This document shows, in pieces, positions 42,160 through 51,305 of a DNA stretch of 64,000 bases. The DNA lies in contig JAFQAR010000020.1 in the NCBI GenBank assembly GCA_017399905.1, positions 56,364 through 120,363 of the forward strand, in the 5' to 3' direction. The position numbers were made by a program, and so were the translations under genes. This stretch comes from Bacteroidales bacterium. Lineage in GTDB: Bacteria > Bacteroidota > Bacteroidia > Bacteroidales > UBA932. The first letter of the stretch is position 1. Each line of letters starts with the position of its first letter. The notes under the pieces are model-generated. The model was not told the DNA's origin. It saw only the letters and a list, made by a program, of their open reading frames with translations, and made no database searches.

Positions 42160-43005
42160 ATGAAGAAAAGATTCAATGACTTCAGGACATACGCCCTTGT
42201 GACCGGCGCCGCTTCCGGTATGGGACGTGTTTACGCGGAGCGTCTGGCCGCTATGGGATATAATCTCGTTCTTGTGGACATCAATGCGTCAGGACTCGAG
42301 GAGACCGCACGTATAGTAGGGGAGCAGGTCGCTGCGTCGGATGATGTTCCCGCAGAGCGGAAGAGCCATCTGAAGATATTCCAGGTGGTGCAGGACCTTT
42401 CTCTGAAGGAGGCTGCTGCCGGGGTTTATGAAAAGACCGAGGCCGAGGGCTGCGAGGTCGAGGTGCTTGTGAACAATGCTGGCCTCATGTATTGCCAGGG
42501 AATCGCCGAGACCAGCGAAAAGATGCTCGACCGTATAATGATGGTCCATATGTATACGCCGCTGATGCTTTGCCGCAAGTATGTCGGCGCCATGAAGGAG
42601 CGCGGATGCGGATATATACTCAATATCTCATCGCTCGCTGCGTGGATGATATGGCCGGGAATCGGCATGTACGGCATAACCAAGAGGTTCGTGCGCAACT
42701 ATTCGCGCGAGTTGAGGATCGAATGTCAGAAGACGGGGGTGAGCGTGACGAATGCCTACTTCGGCGCCGTGGATACTCCGCTCGTTCCTCTTAAGGACAG
42801 CCTGCGCAGGCTGGCACGCGGACTGACGGTGATGATCCGTCCTGAAAAGGCTGTGGACAGGGCTCTGAAGGCAACGTTCAAAAGGCGCAGAGGCACTATG
42901 CCAGGCCTTCTGAACAAGATATTCATGCCGATCTGCGTCATCATGCCTGACTGCCTTCTCGGATGGATATACAGAAAGGCGAAGCCTTACCTGATGAAAG
43001 TCTGA
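42160..43005 (+). CDS. short-chain dehydrogenase/reductase
   Basis: From the ATG at 42160 this is 281 aa; a TTG at 42151 would add three residues. It is a classical SDR: the nucleotide-binding TGAASGMG at about residues 15-22, NNAG, the Ser of ISSLA, and the catalytic YGITK. The Asp in LVDIN after the second strand suggests NAD(H) preference. A longer C-terminal part with hydrophobic stretches (IFMPICVIMPDCLLGWIY) resembles membrane-associated SDRs of the 3-ketoacyl or steroid-dehydrogenase type. The substrate cannot be inferred. It faces away from the Fur-family gene, and the two promoters are about 100 bp apart. Confidence 0.85.
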   Translation: MKKRFNDFRTYALVTGAASGMGRVYAERLAAMGYNLVLVDINASGLEETARIVGEQVAASDDVPAERKSHLKIFQVVQDLSLKEAAAGVYEKTEAEGCEVEVLVNNAGLMYCQGIAETSEKMLDRIMMVHMYTPLMLCRKYVGAMKERGCGYILNISSLAAWMIWPGIGMYGITKRFVRNYSRELRIECQKTGVSVTNAYFGAVDTPLVPLKDSLRRLARGLTVMIRPEKAVDRALKATFKRRRGTMPGLLNKIFMPICVIMPDCLLGWIYRKAKPYLMKV

Positions 43006-43036
43006 GCCGATGGCATGTATTATGACCGGAAATTCT

Positions 43037-43044
43037 TATATTTG
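43037..43044 (+). promoter_or_regulatory. -7 element for trxB
   Basis: TATATTTG, 23 bp before the trxB ATG. The -33 position (CATG, 43014-43017) is a poor match. Confidence 0.6.
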
Positions 43045-43067
43045 CAGATTGTACAAAAGTTTATGAT

Positions 43068-43991
43068 ATGGAAACAGTAAAATGTCTTATAGTCGGAGGT
43101 GGCCCTGCGGGCTATACCGCCGCTGTCTATGCTTCAAGAGCTGACCTCGCCCCGGTCGTTTATGAGGGTGTGCAGCCTGGAGGACAGCTTACAACGACAA
43201 CTGATATAGAGAATTATCCTGGCTTCGAGAACGGAATCGGTGGCCCTGAACTCATGGCTACGATGAGGGCGCAGGCTGTCCGTCTCGGTGCTGACGTACG
43301 TACAGGCTCGGTGACATCTGCAGATCTTTCGCAGAGGCCTTTCAAGGTGGTGATCGACGGCGGTCATGAGATTTCGGCAGAGACCCTCATCATCGCTACA
43401 GGAGCTACGGCAAAGTATCTCGGCCTTCCGTCAGAGGTGAAGTACCGTGGCCTTGGCGTATCTGCATGCGCTACTTGCGACGGATTCTTCTACAGGAAGA
43501 AGACCGTTGCTGTCGTAGGCGGCGGCGACACGGCATGCGAAGAGGCGACATATCTTGCAGGTCTTTGCAAGAAGGTATATATGATCGTCCGCAGGGATGT
43601 CCTCAGGGCTTCACAGGCGATGCAGGAAAAGGTGATGTCGACCGAAAACATCGAGGTGCTCTGGAACTGCAACACGCAGGAGGTACTCGGTGACGGTTAT
43701 GGCGTGACCGGAGCCCGTCTGCTCCGCAAGGATGGCGAGGTTTTTGATATAGCTGTCGACGGCTTTTTCCTTGCCATAGGACATCATCCTAATTCGGAGC
43801 TTTTCAGCCAGTGGGTGAATGTCGACAAGGAAGGATATATAATTACTGACGGCAAGACTTCGAAGACGAATGTAGAGGGAGTCTTTGCTGCAGGTGACGT
43901 GCAGGACCCTCTGTACCGTCAGTGCATCACTGCGGCCGCATCCGGATGCCGTGCCGCCTTGGATGCCGAGAAATTCCTTAAAATGAAATAA
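43068..43991 (+). CDS. trxB: thioredoxin reductase
   Basis: This 307-aa flavoenzyme passes electrons from NADPH to thioredoxin. The FAD-binding motif GGGPAGYTAAVYASRA is at residues 10-25, the redox-active pair Cys134/Cys137 in SACATCDGFF, the NADPH-binding GGGDTACEEA in the middle, and the C-terminal FAD motif GVFAAGDV. Length and order match bacterial low-molecular-weight TrxR. It is the first gene of a plus-strand run with bamD 12 bp downstream. A role in oxidative-stress defence and ribonucleotide reduction is known for the family. Confidence 0.97.
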   Translation: METVKCLIVGGGPAGYTAAVYASRADLAPVVYEGVQPGGQLTTTTDIENYPGFENGIGGPELMATMRAQAVRLGADVRTGSVTSADLSQRPFKVVIDGGHEISAETLIIATGATAKYLGLPSEVKYRGLGVSACATCDGFFYRKKTVAVVGGGDTACEEATYLAGLCKKVYMIVRRDVLRASQAMQEKVMSTENIEVLWNCNTQEVLGDGYGVTGARLLRKDGEVFDIAVDGFFLAIGHHPNSELFSQWVNVDKEGYIITDGKTSKTNVEGVFAAGDVQDPLYRQCITAAASGCRAALDAEKFLKMK

Positions 43992-44003
43992 AGAACGGAA
44001 TAA

Positions 44004-44894
44004 ATGAATCTTAAACATCTTCTTCTTACGTTCCTGGCTGTTGCAGCCATGTCTTCATGCAAGTCTCAGTACGAGACCTTGCTCAACAGCAACGACGCCG
44101 ATGCAAAGTATGATGCGGCTTTCGAATATTTCACACAGGGTAAATATTCCAAGTCTGCGGCTCTTTTCGAGTCGTTGTCCGTGCTCACCAACGGTACAGA
44201 ACGTGACGACACCGTCAATTACTACTGGGGACTCAGCAACTACAGGTTCAAGGACTACTATACCGCAGAAGCCAATTTCGACAAGTTCATCGAGAGCTAT
44301 CCGCGCAGTCCTTTCACTTCCGAGGCAAGATATCTCCGTCTGGACTGTCTCTACAGGTCTACATTGAGGTATGAGCTCGACCAGACATCGACCTACAAGG
44401 CAATAAATGCGATTTCCGAGTATATCCTCGAGTATCCGTCTTCGACCCATATGAAGGAATGTCGCGACATGCTTGTGGAGCTTAACGAGCGTCTTGACAA
44501 GAAGGCATACGAGAGTGCGAGGCTTTACTACAAGATGGAGGATTATCTGGCTTCAAGAGTCGCATTCAGAAATGTCCTCAAGGATGATGCGGAGAATGTG
44601 TACAGGGAGGATATCCTCTATTATATCGCGATGTCGTCATATAACTATGCCCATCTGAGCGTGCCTTCAAAGCAGAGGGAGAGATATCTGACCTTCGTCG
44701 ACGACTATTACAACTTCATCGGTGAGCTTCCTGAGTCACATTACAGAAAGGAGCTTGATACCGTCTACCGCAAGGCTCAGAAGGCTCTTGGACGCGAGGT
44801 TGCGGAGACCGGAGACGAAGAGATGACGGAGAAGGATTTCGCCAAGGAGAGAAGAAAAGTCCTTCGTGAAGAAAAAAAGTCGCAAAAAAATTGA
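44004..44894 (+). CDS. bamD: outer-membrane assembly lipoprotein BamD
   Basis: This 296-aa lipoprotein has lipobox Cys19 (AMSSC) and the helical TPR-like repeats of the YfiO/BamD family: AAFEYFTQGKYSKSAALFESL, NYYWGLSNYRFKDYYTAEANF, DKFIESYPRSPFTSEARYLRL and others. The lysine-rich charged C-terminus follows the last repeat. BamD works with BamA, encoded at 52.9 kb in this window, to fold proteins into the outer membrane. It lies between trxB and rpoZ, as is common in Bacteroidota. Length is slightly above the E. coli protein. Confidence 0.92.
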   Translation: MNLKHLLLTFLAVAAMSSCKSQYETLLNSNDADAKYDAAFEYFTQGKYSKSAALFESLSVLTNGTERDDTVNYYWGLSNYRFKDYYTAEANFDKFIESYPRSPFTSEARYLRLDCLYRSTLRYELDQTSTYKAINAISEYILEYPSSTHMKECRDMLVELNERLDKKAYESARLYYKMEDYLASRVAFRNVLKDDAENVYREDILYYIAMSSYNYAHLSVPSKQRERYLTFVDDYYNFIGELPESHYRKELDTVYRKAQKALGREVAETGDEEMTEKDFAKERRKVLREEKKSQKN

Positions 44895-44900
44895 AACCCG

Positions 44901-44960
44901 CTCTGATTACGCTGGTATAATTAAATGGAGGGACTTCGTTCCTCTCCGTGAAAATCAGAG
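44901..44960. repeat. inverted repeat in the rpoZ leader
   Basis: CTCTGATT at 44901-44908 and AATCAGAG at 44953-44960 can pair across 44 nt. Inside, GGAGGGA and TTCCTCTCC around a TTCG loop can form a smaller stem. It lies between bamD and rpoZ, ending 23 bp before the rpoZ ATG. It could be an RNA structure controlling rpoZ, or chance. Confidence 0.45.
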
Positions 44961-44983
44961 AATCTTTAATATACAGAATTGAA

Positions 44984-45304
44984 ATGGCAAACAAGAAAAC
45001 ACCGGTAAACACTCTTACAAGAGACCTCAGCGACCTCGCTGCTCCTACAGGAAATATTTATGAGACAGTGGTTATCCTTTCGAAGAGGGCAAACCAGATC
45101 GCTATTGCGGAGAAGAAGGAGCTTACAAGAAAGCTTGAGGATTTCAAGAATGACCGCGATACAATGGAGGAAGTGTTCGAGAACCGCGAGCAGATCGAGA
45201 TCTCGAAGTATTATGAAAGACAGCCTAAGCCAAGCCTTGTAGCTATCGAAGAGTTCAACGAAGGCGAGGTATTCTATAGGATGGCAAAGCAGGACGAGGA
45301 GTAA
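44984..45304 (+). CDS. rpoZ: RNA polymerase omega subunit
   Basis: From the ATG at 44984 this is 106 aa (MANKKTPVNTLTRDL). An ORF from 44948 would add 12 residues without matching family sequence. The omega core motif TGNIYETVVILSKRANQI is present, followed by a helix and an acidic tail. The Bacteroidota omega is longer than the E. coli 91 aa and of the Rpb6-like type. Omega assists RNA polymerase assembly. It lies between bamD and recN, with recN starting 3 bp after its stop. Confidence 0.9.
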   Translation: MANKKTPVNTLTRDLSDLAAPTGNIYETVVILSKRANQIAIAEKKELTRKLEDFKNDRDTMEEVFENREQIEISKYYERQPKPSLVAIEEFNEGEVFYRMAKQDEE

Positions 45305-45307
45305 TCT

Positions 45308-46993
45308 ATGCTTAGCCGGCTTCAGGTAAGGAATTACGTTCTGATAGACTCTCTGGATATTGATTTTCCAGAGGGTCTGATCATTATTACGGGCCAGACC
45401 GGAGCCGGAAAATCAATCCTGCTCGGTGCCCTGGGGCTTGTCATGGGTGCCAAGGCAGATGCATCCATGCTTTCGGAGGGTGCAGACAATTGTGTTGTGG
45501 AGGCTGAATTCGATATCAGTCCCGAGGATGATGTGAGACAGGTGCTTGAAGAGAATGAAGTCGAGTGGGATGAGGGACATCTGATAGTCAGAAGAGTGGT
45601 TAACCGCACCGGACGGTCACGAGCTTTCGTCAATGATTCTCCTGTTTCCGTACAGGTCCTTCAGGACATTTCATCGCGTCTTGTCGACATCCACTCCCAG
45701 CATCAGACGCTTCTTCTGTCCGACAGGAACTTCCAGCTCGGACTGCTTGATTTCTTTGCCGGTACGGTGACTCTCAAGGATGAGTGTGCCGGAAGATGGA
45801 GGAAGCTTCAGGCTTTGAAGAACGAACTTGCCGATCTTGAGGCAAGGATTGCAAGGCTCGCAGGTGAGAGGGATTACAATGAGGCCCAGTTCAGGCAGCT
45901 GGAGGCAGCTTCCCTTCGTGAGGGAGAGCTTGCGGAACTGGAAGAGGAGCAGAGGCAGCTTGCCAATGCGGAAGAGATAAAGACAGGACTCGGACTTGTC
46001 GAGGAACTTTTCACTTCCGAGTCATCCGGTGGGGAGCATATGTCCCTGGATGCGGCCTTGAAGGAGTCTGTGAGGGCACTTATGAAGGTCGGACGCTTTG
46101 TCCCGGCATCCCAGCAGCTTGCGGAGCGAGTGGATTCCTGCCGTCTTGAACTTGACGACATACTCTCTGAGATATCTTCTCTGAATTCGAGGACTGACCT
46201 TTCCGAATCCCGTCTGGAGGAGGTGGAGGCAAGGATGTCCCTGATCTATGGACTCATGCACAGGCATGGCTGTTCAGATGAAGCCGGACTCATTGCCCTG
46301 CGCGACAGCCTGTCGGATCTGCTTTTCGATTCCACTCAGCTCGAGGAGAGAAGAAGTGACCTTATGGACGAGATAAGGAAGGCTTCATCCGAACTTGAGG
46401 ATACTGCGGAGAGACTCCATGAAAGGAGGTCGGACGCTGCCGTTCCTTTTGCTGACAGCATCACTGATTCCATCCGCGGCATGGAGCTGCCATATGCTGT
46501 CTTTGAAGTCGAACTGCTCCCTGTGCCGGTATGTGCGACAGGAAAGGATTCCGTGCAGTTCCGCTTCTCATCGACAGGACGTAACGCCGTCGATGTCGCA
46601 AAATGCGCCTCAGGCGGTGAGATGTCCAGAATAATGCTGGCACTGAAGGCCATGAGGGCCCGTTTCGCGAATATGCCTACGATGATCTTTGATGAGATCG
46701 ATACCGGAGTGTCGGGAAGCGTGGCGGACAGGATGGGCTCGGTCATCTGCGATATGGGGTCGTATATGCAGGTCTTCGCCATCACCCATCTTCCGCAGGT
46801 CGCTGCCAAAGGTGATGCCCACTACATGGTATCAAAGGATGTGGACCCCGCTACGGGCAAGGCGGTGTCTACAATAAAGAAACTCTCTGAAGATCAGAGA
46901 GTTCTTGAAGTTGCCCGTATGTTGAGCGGTTCCGTACTTACCGATGCGGCAATAGCCAATGCGAAGTCTCTTCTTGAGAACCGCCTTATCTGA
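45308..46993 (+). CDS. recN: DNA repair ATPase RecN
   Basis: This 561-aa SMC-like protein acts in double-strand-break repair. Walker A GQTGAGKS is at residues 29-36. The long coiled-coil middle (about 150-370) is rich in Glu, Leu and Arg. The ABC signature CASGGEMSRIMLALK and Walker B MIFDEIDTGVSG follow, then the H-loop ITHLPQVAA. The order and length match RecN. It ends 8 bp inside the 3' end of the convergent LysM gene. It is the last gene of the trxB run. Confidence 0.96.
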   Translation: MLSRLQVRNYVLIDSLDIDFPEGLIIITGQTGAGKSILLGALGLVMGAKADASMLSEGADNCVVEAEFDISPEDDVRQVLEENEVEWDEGHLIVRRVVNRTGRSRAFVNDSPVSVQVLQDISSRLVDIHSQHQTLLLSDRNFQLGLLDFFAGTVTLKDECAGRWRKLQALKNELADLEARIARLAGERDYNEAQFRQLEAASLREGELAELEEEQRQLANAEEIKTGLGLVEELFTSESSGGEHMSLDAALKESVRALMKVGRFVPASQQLAERVDSCRLELDDILSEISSLNSRTDLSESRLEEVEARMSLIYGLMHRHGCSDEAGLIALRDSLSDLLFDSTQLEERRSDLMDEIRKASSELEDTAERLHERRSDAAVPFADSITDSIRGMELPYAVFEVELLPVPVCATGKDSVQFRFSSTGRNAVDVAKCASGGEMSRIMLALKAMRARFANMPTMIFDEIDTGVSGSVADRMGSVICDMGSYMQVFAITHLPQVAAKGDAHYMVSKDVDPATGKAVSTIKKLSEDQRVLEVARMLSGSVLTDAAIANAKSLLENRLI

Positions 46994-48668
46994 TCTTGTT
47001 CACAGACCAGTCTTTTCCGTAGACTATACGTCTTACACCGTAATTGATGTATCCGCCGTCTTCCACCTCATCGAATCTGAAGGTGCTCTGAAGCATGCTT
47101 TTTTCAGTCTTGTCCAGCTTTGCAGCCCATCTCTCGCCATATCGGCTGCACAAGTCTATGAAGTATGATGCCATGTCATAGCCCTGGAACGCGAACTGCG
47201 TAGGCTCGGTATTGTACAATGCGCGATATTTCAGCAGGAAACTCTTGACGCGCGGGTCGTCATAGTCGATATAGTAGCCGAGGCTCACGTGCAGAGATGT
47301 GTTGTGCAGGTTTTCCACCTCGATGGTCTCGAATCCCCTGATTTTCGATGGTGCATACAGCACAACGTTCATCTTTCCGTGTATCAGTATGTTGAGGTTT
47401 CGTACGACATCGTTGACGAAGGCCTCGCTTTCAGATGCGATCATGACCCTGTTTGTACCGGTTTCGGTCATCAGCCCCCTGAGCGGCTTGATGACATCCC
47501 TTCCTTCAAGAATGCTGTATGAGAAAGGAATGAACTGTACTGAGGATGAGTCGATCACTTCCTTCATCTGCAGTGTCGCCTCTGTCTGCCTTGCACCCTT
47601 TTCTGAAATCACCAGCACCTTGTCTCCCTCCTGTGCGTCTTCTTCTATCCAGCTGACGAGGTCTTCATACTGAGCCTTGTGCGGAGTCGGAGCCTGGATG
47701 AAGTTGCTGTTTGTCCATACCAGACTTTCTGCCCTCGGGTCGAGAGGAGATACTATCATTGTCTCTCCGGTGCTTGCAAGCATTCTTCCGAGATCTCCTG
47801 GAGAAACCGGACCTAATATGATGTCGCTGCCGTTTACATCTTCATTTGTTACAGGGTGTGACTTGTCCGACAGGTCATATACATTGAGTTCCGTGCTTAT
47901 GCCGCTTTCTGCCAGATCGTTCACTGCGAGGAGAACTCCGCTGTAGAAATCCAGATTGTTCCTGCTCGGATTTCCTGCTTTTGTCTGCATCGGCAGAATC
48001 AGGGTCATCTCTACCTTTTCCTTCGGACGGAAGATCCATTCCGGCTCATCATCAAGCTCAAGGCTGTCAGCAGGCTGCTCAATGGCTGCAACGCTGTCAG
48101 CAGGCTGAACCTCGGTCTCGGTGACGGTCTCGTCAGATGCCGGTCCGTCAATGAATCCGCTTGGTTCGGGGATTATGAGCTTCTGCCTGTTTGCAAGCTT
48201 CTTTCCTTTAAGGTTGTTTGCCTTCATTATGGCCTCGACGCTCACACCGTATTTCTCGGCGATGACATCAAGGTCTTCATACCATTTCCTTATATGTGTC
48301 TTCTGCTTCTTCTGTCCGGCCGGCTTTTCCGCAACTTCCGTTTCAGACGGCTGCTGGCTGCGGACTGTCTCCGCAGAAGGTATGAGGATGATCGAGTTCT
48401 TCTTCAATCCTGTCTCCCTGAGTGTCGGGTTGAGGGCGTATATCTCATCCACGCTGACATTATAGGCCTTGGCTATTGAGTACAGGGTCTGCTTCTCGAG
48501 CACAATGTGCGAATAGCAGACCTTTCCGTTTATCTTGACCTTTTCCTTGGATATGCTGACAGGGGTGCTGACGTATTCCTGAGCCTGGGCCGGAAGTACG
48601 GCACAGGCAGCTACAGCGAGTATCGCTGCAGTCCTCAATACTGTCCTTATGATGTTCATGCTGTTCAT
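46986..48668 (-). CDS. LysM-domain protein with periplasmic-binding-protein type 1 domain
   Basis: This 560-aa exported protein has a signal peptide (about 1-30, cut near PAQAQ). Two LysM domains follow (about 50-96, HIVLEKQTLYSIAKAYNVSV; about 125-168, WYEDLDVIAEKYGVSVEAIM), then an acidic linker and a C-terminal domain (about 235-555) like the type-1 substrate-binding fold (MTLILPMQTKAGNPSRNNLDFYSG, then NGSDIILGPVSPGDLGRML). Such proteins occur across Bacteroidota and are probably anchored to peptidoglycan by LysM. The ligand is unknown, and an LpoA/LppC-like role in cell-wall growth is one possibility. No ABC permease is nearby, so amino-acid transport is unlikely. It is the last gene of a minus-strand operon with an OmpH-like and a glycosyltransferase gene. 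Confidence 0.78.
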   Translation of the reverse strand: MNSMNIIRTVLRTAAILAVAACAVLPAQAQEYVSTPVSISKEKVKINGKVCYSHIVLEKQTLYSIAKAYNVSVDEIYALNPTLRETGLKKNSIILIPSAETVRSQQPSETEVAEKPAGQKKQKTHIRKWYEDLDVIAEKYGVSVEAIMKANNLKGKKLANRQKLIIPEPSGFIDGPASDETVTETEVQPADSVAAIEQPADSLELDDEPEWIFRPKEKVEMTLILPMQTKAGNPSRNNLDFYSGVLLAVNDLAESGISTELNVYDLSDKSHPVTNEDVNGSDIILGPVSPGDLGRMLASTGETMIVSPLDPRAESLVWTNSNFIQAPTPHKAQYEDLVSWIEEDAQEGDKVLVISEKGARQTEATLQMKEVIDSSSVQFIPFSYSILEGRDVIKPLRGLMTETGTNRVMIASESEAFVNDVVRNLNILIHGKMNVVLYAPSKIRGFETIEVENLHNTSLHVSLGYYIDYDDPRVKSFLLKYRALYNTEPTQFAFQGYDMASYFIDLCSRYGERWAAKLDKTEKSMLQSTFRFDEVEDGGYINYGVRRIVYGKDWSVNKIR

Positions 48669-48680
48669 TAGGGATGTCGT

Positions 48681-49802
48681 TTAAAGCTTATCGATGAACT
48701 CTTCAAGCTTTCCTGCAAAAGTCTTCCAGGACAGCCTGTCTTTTTCAATGCGGATGTTTTCAATGCATCTTTCCGCAATGCCGGGATCGCTGAAATATCT
48801 GATGATTTCCTCGCGGATACATTCCGGAGTGGCTTCTTCTGCTGCAATTCCGGTGCCTCGGTCACCTATGGTCTCCTTGAGACCGCCTACCGAGGTGACG
48901 ATCATCGGCACTTCAAAGTGGTATGACACGGAGCTGATACCGCTTTGCGTGGCGCTTCTGTACGGAAGCACGGCCAGGTCTGCTGCCGAGAAGTAGTCTG
49001 TCACTTCGGAATCCTTTATATATTTAAGGACTGTGTGTACCCTGTCCTTGGACGGAATCCTGTCGATGATCTCCTGATACTTGTCGAATGACCCGTACGG
49101 CTCACCTGCCACGATGAGCTGGTAGTCTTCCGGAAGTCCTCCGAACGCTTCAAGAAGAATGTCCAGTCCCTTGTATTCACGGATCAGTCCGAAGAAAAGA
49201 AGATTCTTCTTTCCGCTTTCAAGGCCGAGTTTCCTTTCCGCTTCCTCTCTCGATATCTTCTTTCCGAAGTGAGAGTAAAGCGGATGCTGTATTACGGTGT
49301 AGCCGGCATCCGGCTTCAGGGCAAGAAGGTCTTTCGACACGGCTTCGCACAATGTCACGCTTCCGTCGCTTCCTTTCAGGAAGTATCTGGTCAGGGGCGC
49401 ATCGAAGAAATGCTGTTCGTGCGGAACCACATTGTCGAGGATGGATACCACCTTGCAATGCTTCTTCATCTTTCTTGTGATGTAGCCGAGGGAGGGTGCA
49501 AAGTATGTCATCCAGTACCTTACGATGAGCACGTCCGGCTTCCAGTCCCTGATCGCGCGGTATGTGCTGATGTATGAAAAAGGATTGGCCGTATCCAGCA
49601 GAGATTCACTCTCCACCGGTACGGCCTCATCGTCTGCTGTCACGTATTGTGTCTTTCCCGGAAAGAGAAACTCCGGATATTGTCTCTTGAAATTGAACGC
49701 CTTGACAATATGTCTTTTGCTCAGTTCACCGTAAAGGCATGCGTTAAACTGAGAGATTCCTCCTCTGTAGGGATAGAAACAGGACAGTATAGCTATCTTC
49801 AA
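48681..49802 (-). CDS. glycosyltransferase family 4-type
   Basis: This 373-aa GT-B enzyme has the N-terminal loop YRGGISQFNACLY and a C-terminal Rossmann domain with FFGLIREYKGLDILLEAF, a core hydrophobic helix and the EX7E-like region ADLAVLPYRSATQSGISS, then FEVPMIVTSVGGLKE. GT4 enzymes retain configuration and use nucleotide sugars. It is cytoplasmic or membrane-associated; no membrane segment is obvious. The acceptor may be a surface glycan or lipid-linked sugar. It lies 3 bp after the OmpH-like gene and 12 bp before the LysM gene, so it is in an operon with two envelope proteins rather than a sugar cluster. Confidence 0.88.
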   Translation of the reverse strand: MKIAILSCFYPYRGGISQFNACLYGELSKRHIVKAFNFKRQYPEFLFPGKTQYVTADDEAVPVESESLLDTANPFSYISTYRAIRDWKPDVLIVRYWMTYFAPSLGYITRKMKKHCKVVSILDNVVPHEQHFFDAPLTRYFLKGSDGSVTLCEAVSKDLLALKPDAGYTVIQHPLYSHFGKKISREEAERKLGLESGKKNLLFFGLIREYKGLDILLEAFGGLPEDYQLIVAGEPYGSFDKYQEIIDRIPSKDRVHTVLKYIKDSEVTDYFSAADLAVLPYRSATQSGISSVSYHFEVPMIVTSVGGLKETIGDRGTGIAAEEATPECIREEIIRYFSDPGIAERCIENIRIEKDRLSWKTFAGKLEEFIDKL

Positions 49803-49805
49803 TGA

Positions 49806-50426
49806 TTACTCCTTGCTTTTATCGTTCTTTGTCTTGATGTACTCCTCGTTAAGACCGGCGAGAACGTCGTCAGTGATGTCGAGGGCAGCATCGCCTGTGA
49901 TTACAGGTGCTCCACCTGAATTTGTGAGGATCATCGCGTACTGCTTCTCCTCATTGTACTTGTCGAGGAAAGTCTTGATCGCGTCACCGAGCTGGTTCAT
50001 CATCACTACCTGCTCCTCCTGGATCTCCTGCTGCTTCTGAGCCGCATAGTTGTTGAACTCAAGCTCCTGCTGCTGAAGCTTCTGTCCCTGAACCTCTGCA
50101 TTTGTACGTGTGAGGAGGCCCTTGTCGATCTTGTTCTGGAACTCGAGCACGTCGTTCTCGAGCTTCTTGCCTCTTCTGTTTACTTCTGCCTGGATGTTCT
50201 GTACCTTTGTCTCCACTACAGACCTGAGGTCGTTTGCCATGTCGAACTCTGTAAGGATCCTGTCAAGGTCAACATAAACGATTGCACCTTTGCTTGCAGT
50301 TGCCTCTACAGCCTCGCCTTCGGCAGCGGCCTCTGTACCCTTGCCGTTCTTTGTGAGGGAGAGCACTCCGAATACTACTACAGCGATCAATGAGATGACG
50401 CTGAGGATAAGTGATGTGTTTTTCAT
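49806..50426 (-). CDS. OmpH/Skp-family protein with N-terminal anchor
   Basis: This 206-aa protein has a hydrophobic N-terminal segment (LILSVISLIAVVVFGVLSL, about 5-23) followed by NGKGTEAAAEGE, with no clear signal-peptidase site, so it may remain anchored. The Skp body begins at IVYVDLDRILTEF and continues as a charged coiled coil (about 60-160) with Gln-rich helices. It ends with ITDDVLAGLNEEYIKTK. Skp/OmpH chaperones hold unfolded outer-membrane proteins. A second, cleavable Skp-like protein is encoded at 55.5 kb after bamA. This one heads the operon with the GT4 and LysM genes. Confidence 0.85.
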   Translation of the reverse strand: MKNTSLILSVISLIAVVVFGVLSLTKNGKGTEAAAEGEAVEATASKGAIVYVDLDRILTEFDMANDLRSVVETKVQNIQAEVNRRGKKLENDVLEFQNKIDKGLLTRTNAEVQGQKLQQQELEFNNYAAQKQQEIQEEQVVMMNQLGDAIKTFLDKYNEEKQYAMILTNSGGAPVITGDAALDITDDVLAGLNEEYIKTKNDKSKE

Positions 50427-50484
50427 TTCGTTATTGATTTATTGTTCATTTACTTCTGTCTGTTGCGCAAAACGCATTATCCGG

Positions 50485-50492
50485 CAAATATA
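50485..50492 (-). promoter_or_regulatory. -7 element for the OmpH/GT4/LysM operon
   Basis: On the minus strand TATATTTG at 50492-50485, just after the pdxJ stop codon and about 59 bp from the OmpH-like ATG. No -33 match was found. Confidence 0.55.
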
Positions 50493-50493
50493 G

Positions 50494-51213
50494 TTAAAAA
50501 ATCTTAACTTTTGAGAGATATGCCTTTATTGTTTGTTCCAAGCCCATGTACAGCGCGTCGGATATGATGGCGTGGCCGATCGAAACTTCGTCTGTCCACG
50601 GTATGCTGCGGATGAAGAATCCGAGGTTGTCGAGGTTCAGGTCATGGCCCGCATTGAGGCCCAGGCCGCATTGTCTTGCCGCTTCCGCTGTCCGTATGAA
50701 CGGTGCTATCGCGGCATCCTTGTCCGCCGGATACATGGCTGCGTATGATTCGGTATACATCTCTATCCTGTCGCATCCGCAGAACGCCGCTCCTTCGACC
50801 ATTGCAGGGTCAGGATCCACGAAGATGGATGTCCTTATCCCTTTCCTGCGGAACTCCGAACATACCTCTGTGAGGAAATCCCTGTTCTTCAATGTGTCCC
50901 AGCCGGCATTGGATGTTATGGCGTCAAGGGCGTCAGGGACGAGGGTCACCTGGTCCGGAACTACTTCCAGAACCAGATCCATGAACGACGGGATAGGATT
51001 TCCTTCGATGTTGAACTCGGTGGTTATGAGTGGCCTTATCTCCCTTACGTCAGAATATCTTATGTGCCTTTCGTCCGGTCTCGGATGGACCGTGATGCCT
51101 TCTGCGCCGAAGCGTTCGCAGTCAACTGCGGCTTTTGTCACGTCAGGCAGGTTGCCTCCACGTGCGTTTCGTATCGTCGCTATCTTGTTGATGTTGACGC
51201 TCAATCTTGTCAT
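50494..51213 (-). CDS. pdxJ: pyridoxine 5'-phosphate synthase
   Basis: This 239-aa TIM-barrel enzyme condenses 1-deoxy-xylulose-5-P with 3-amino-2-oxopropyl phosphate to make pyridoxine 5'-phosphate (DXP-dependent B6 pathway). Family motifs are [17 protein letters not shown] at the N-terminus, [12 protein letters not shown], the catalytic [19 protein letters not shown] and [12 protein letters not shown]. Length is normal. It is divergent from nadK with 92 bp between them. The minus-strand promoter element TAATTTTG lies at 51252-51245. Confidence 0.96.
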   Translation of the reverse strand: MTRLSVNINKIATIRNARGGNLPDVTKAAVDCERFGAEGITVHPRPDERHIRYSDVREIRPLITTEFNIEGNPIPSFMDLVLEVVPDQVTLVPDALDAITSNAGWDTLKNRDFLTEVCSEFRRKGIRTSIFVDPDPAMVEGAAFCGCDRIEMYTESYAAMYPADKDAAIAPFIRTAEAARQCGLGLNAGHDLNLDNLGFFIRSIPWTDEVSIGHAIISDALYMGLEQTIKAYLSKVKIF

Positions 51214-51244
51214 GTCGAAAATGTCATTTGATGTTAACAGAACA

Positions 51245-51293
51245 CAAAATTAGTCAATAAAGTTCAATTTTTGTAAATTATGTGCTAATTTTG
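51245..51293. promoter_or_regulatory. divergent -7 elements for pdxJ and nadK
   Basis: TAATTTTG on the minus strand at 51252-51245 (pdxJ) and TAATTTTG on the plus strand at 51286-51293 (nadK). The nadK element is 12 bp before its ATG, so its leader would be very short. Neither has a clear -33 element. Confidence 0.55.
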
Positions 51294-51305
51294 GCGCCTG
51301 TTATT

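Noticed and set aside
46986-48668. Amino-acid ABC transporter receptor for the LysM protein
   Set aside because: No permease or ATPase gene is nearby and the protein carries two LysM domains, which points to peptidoglycan binding.
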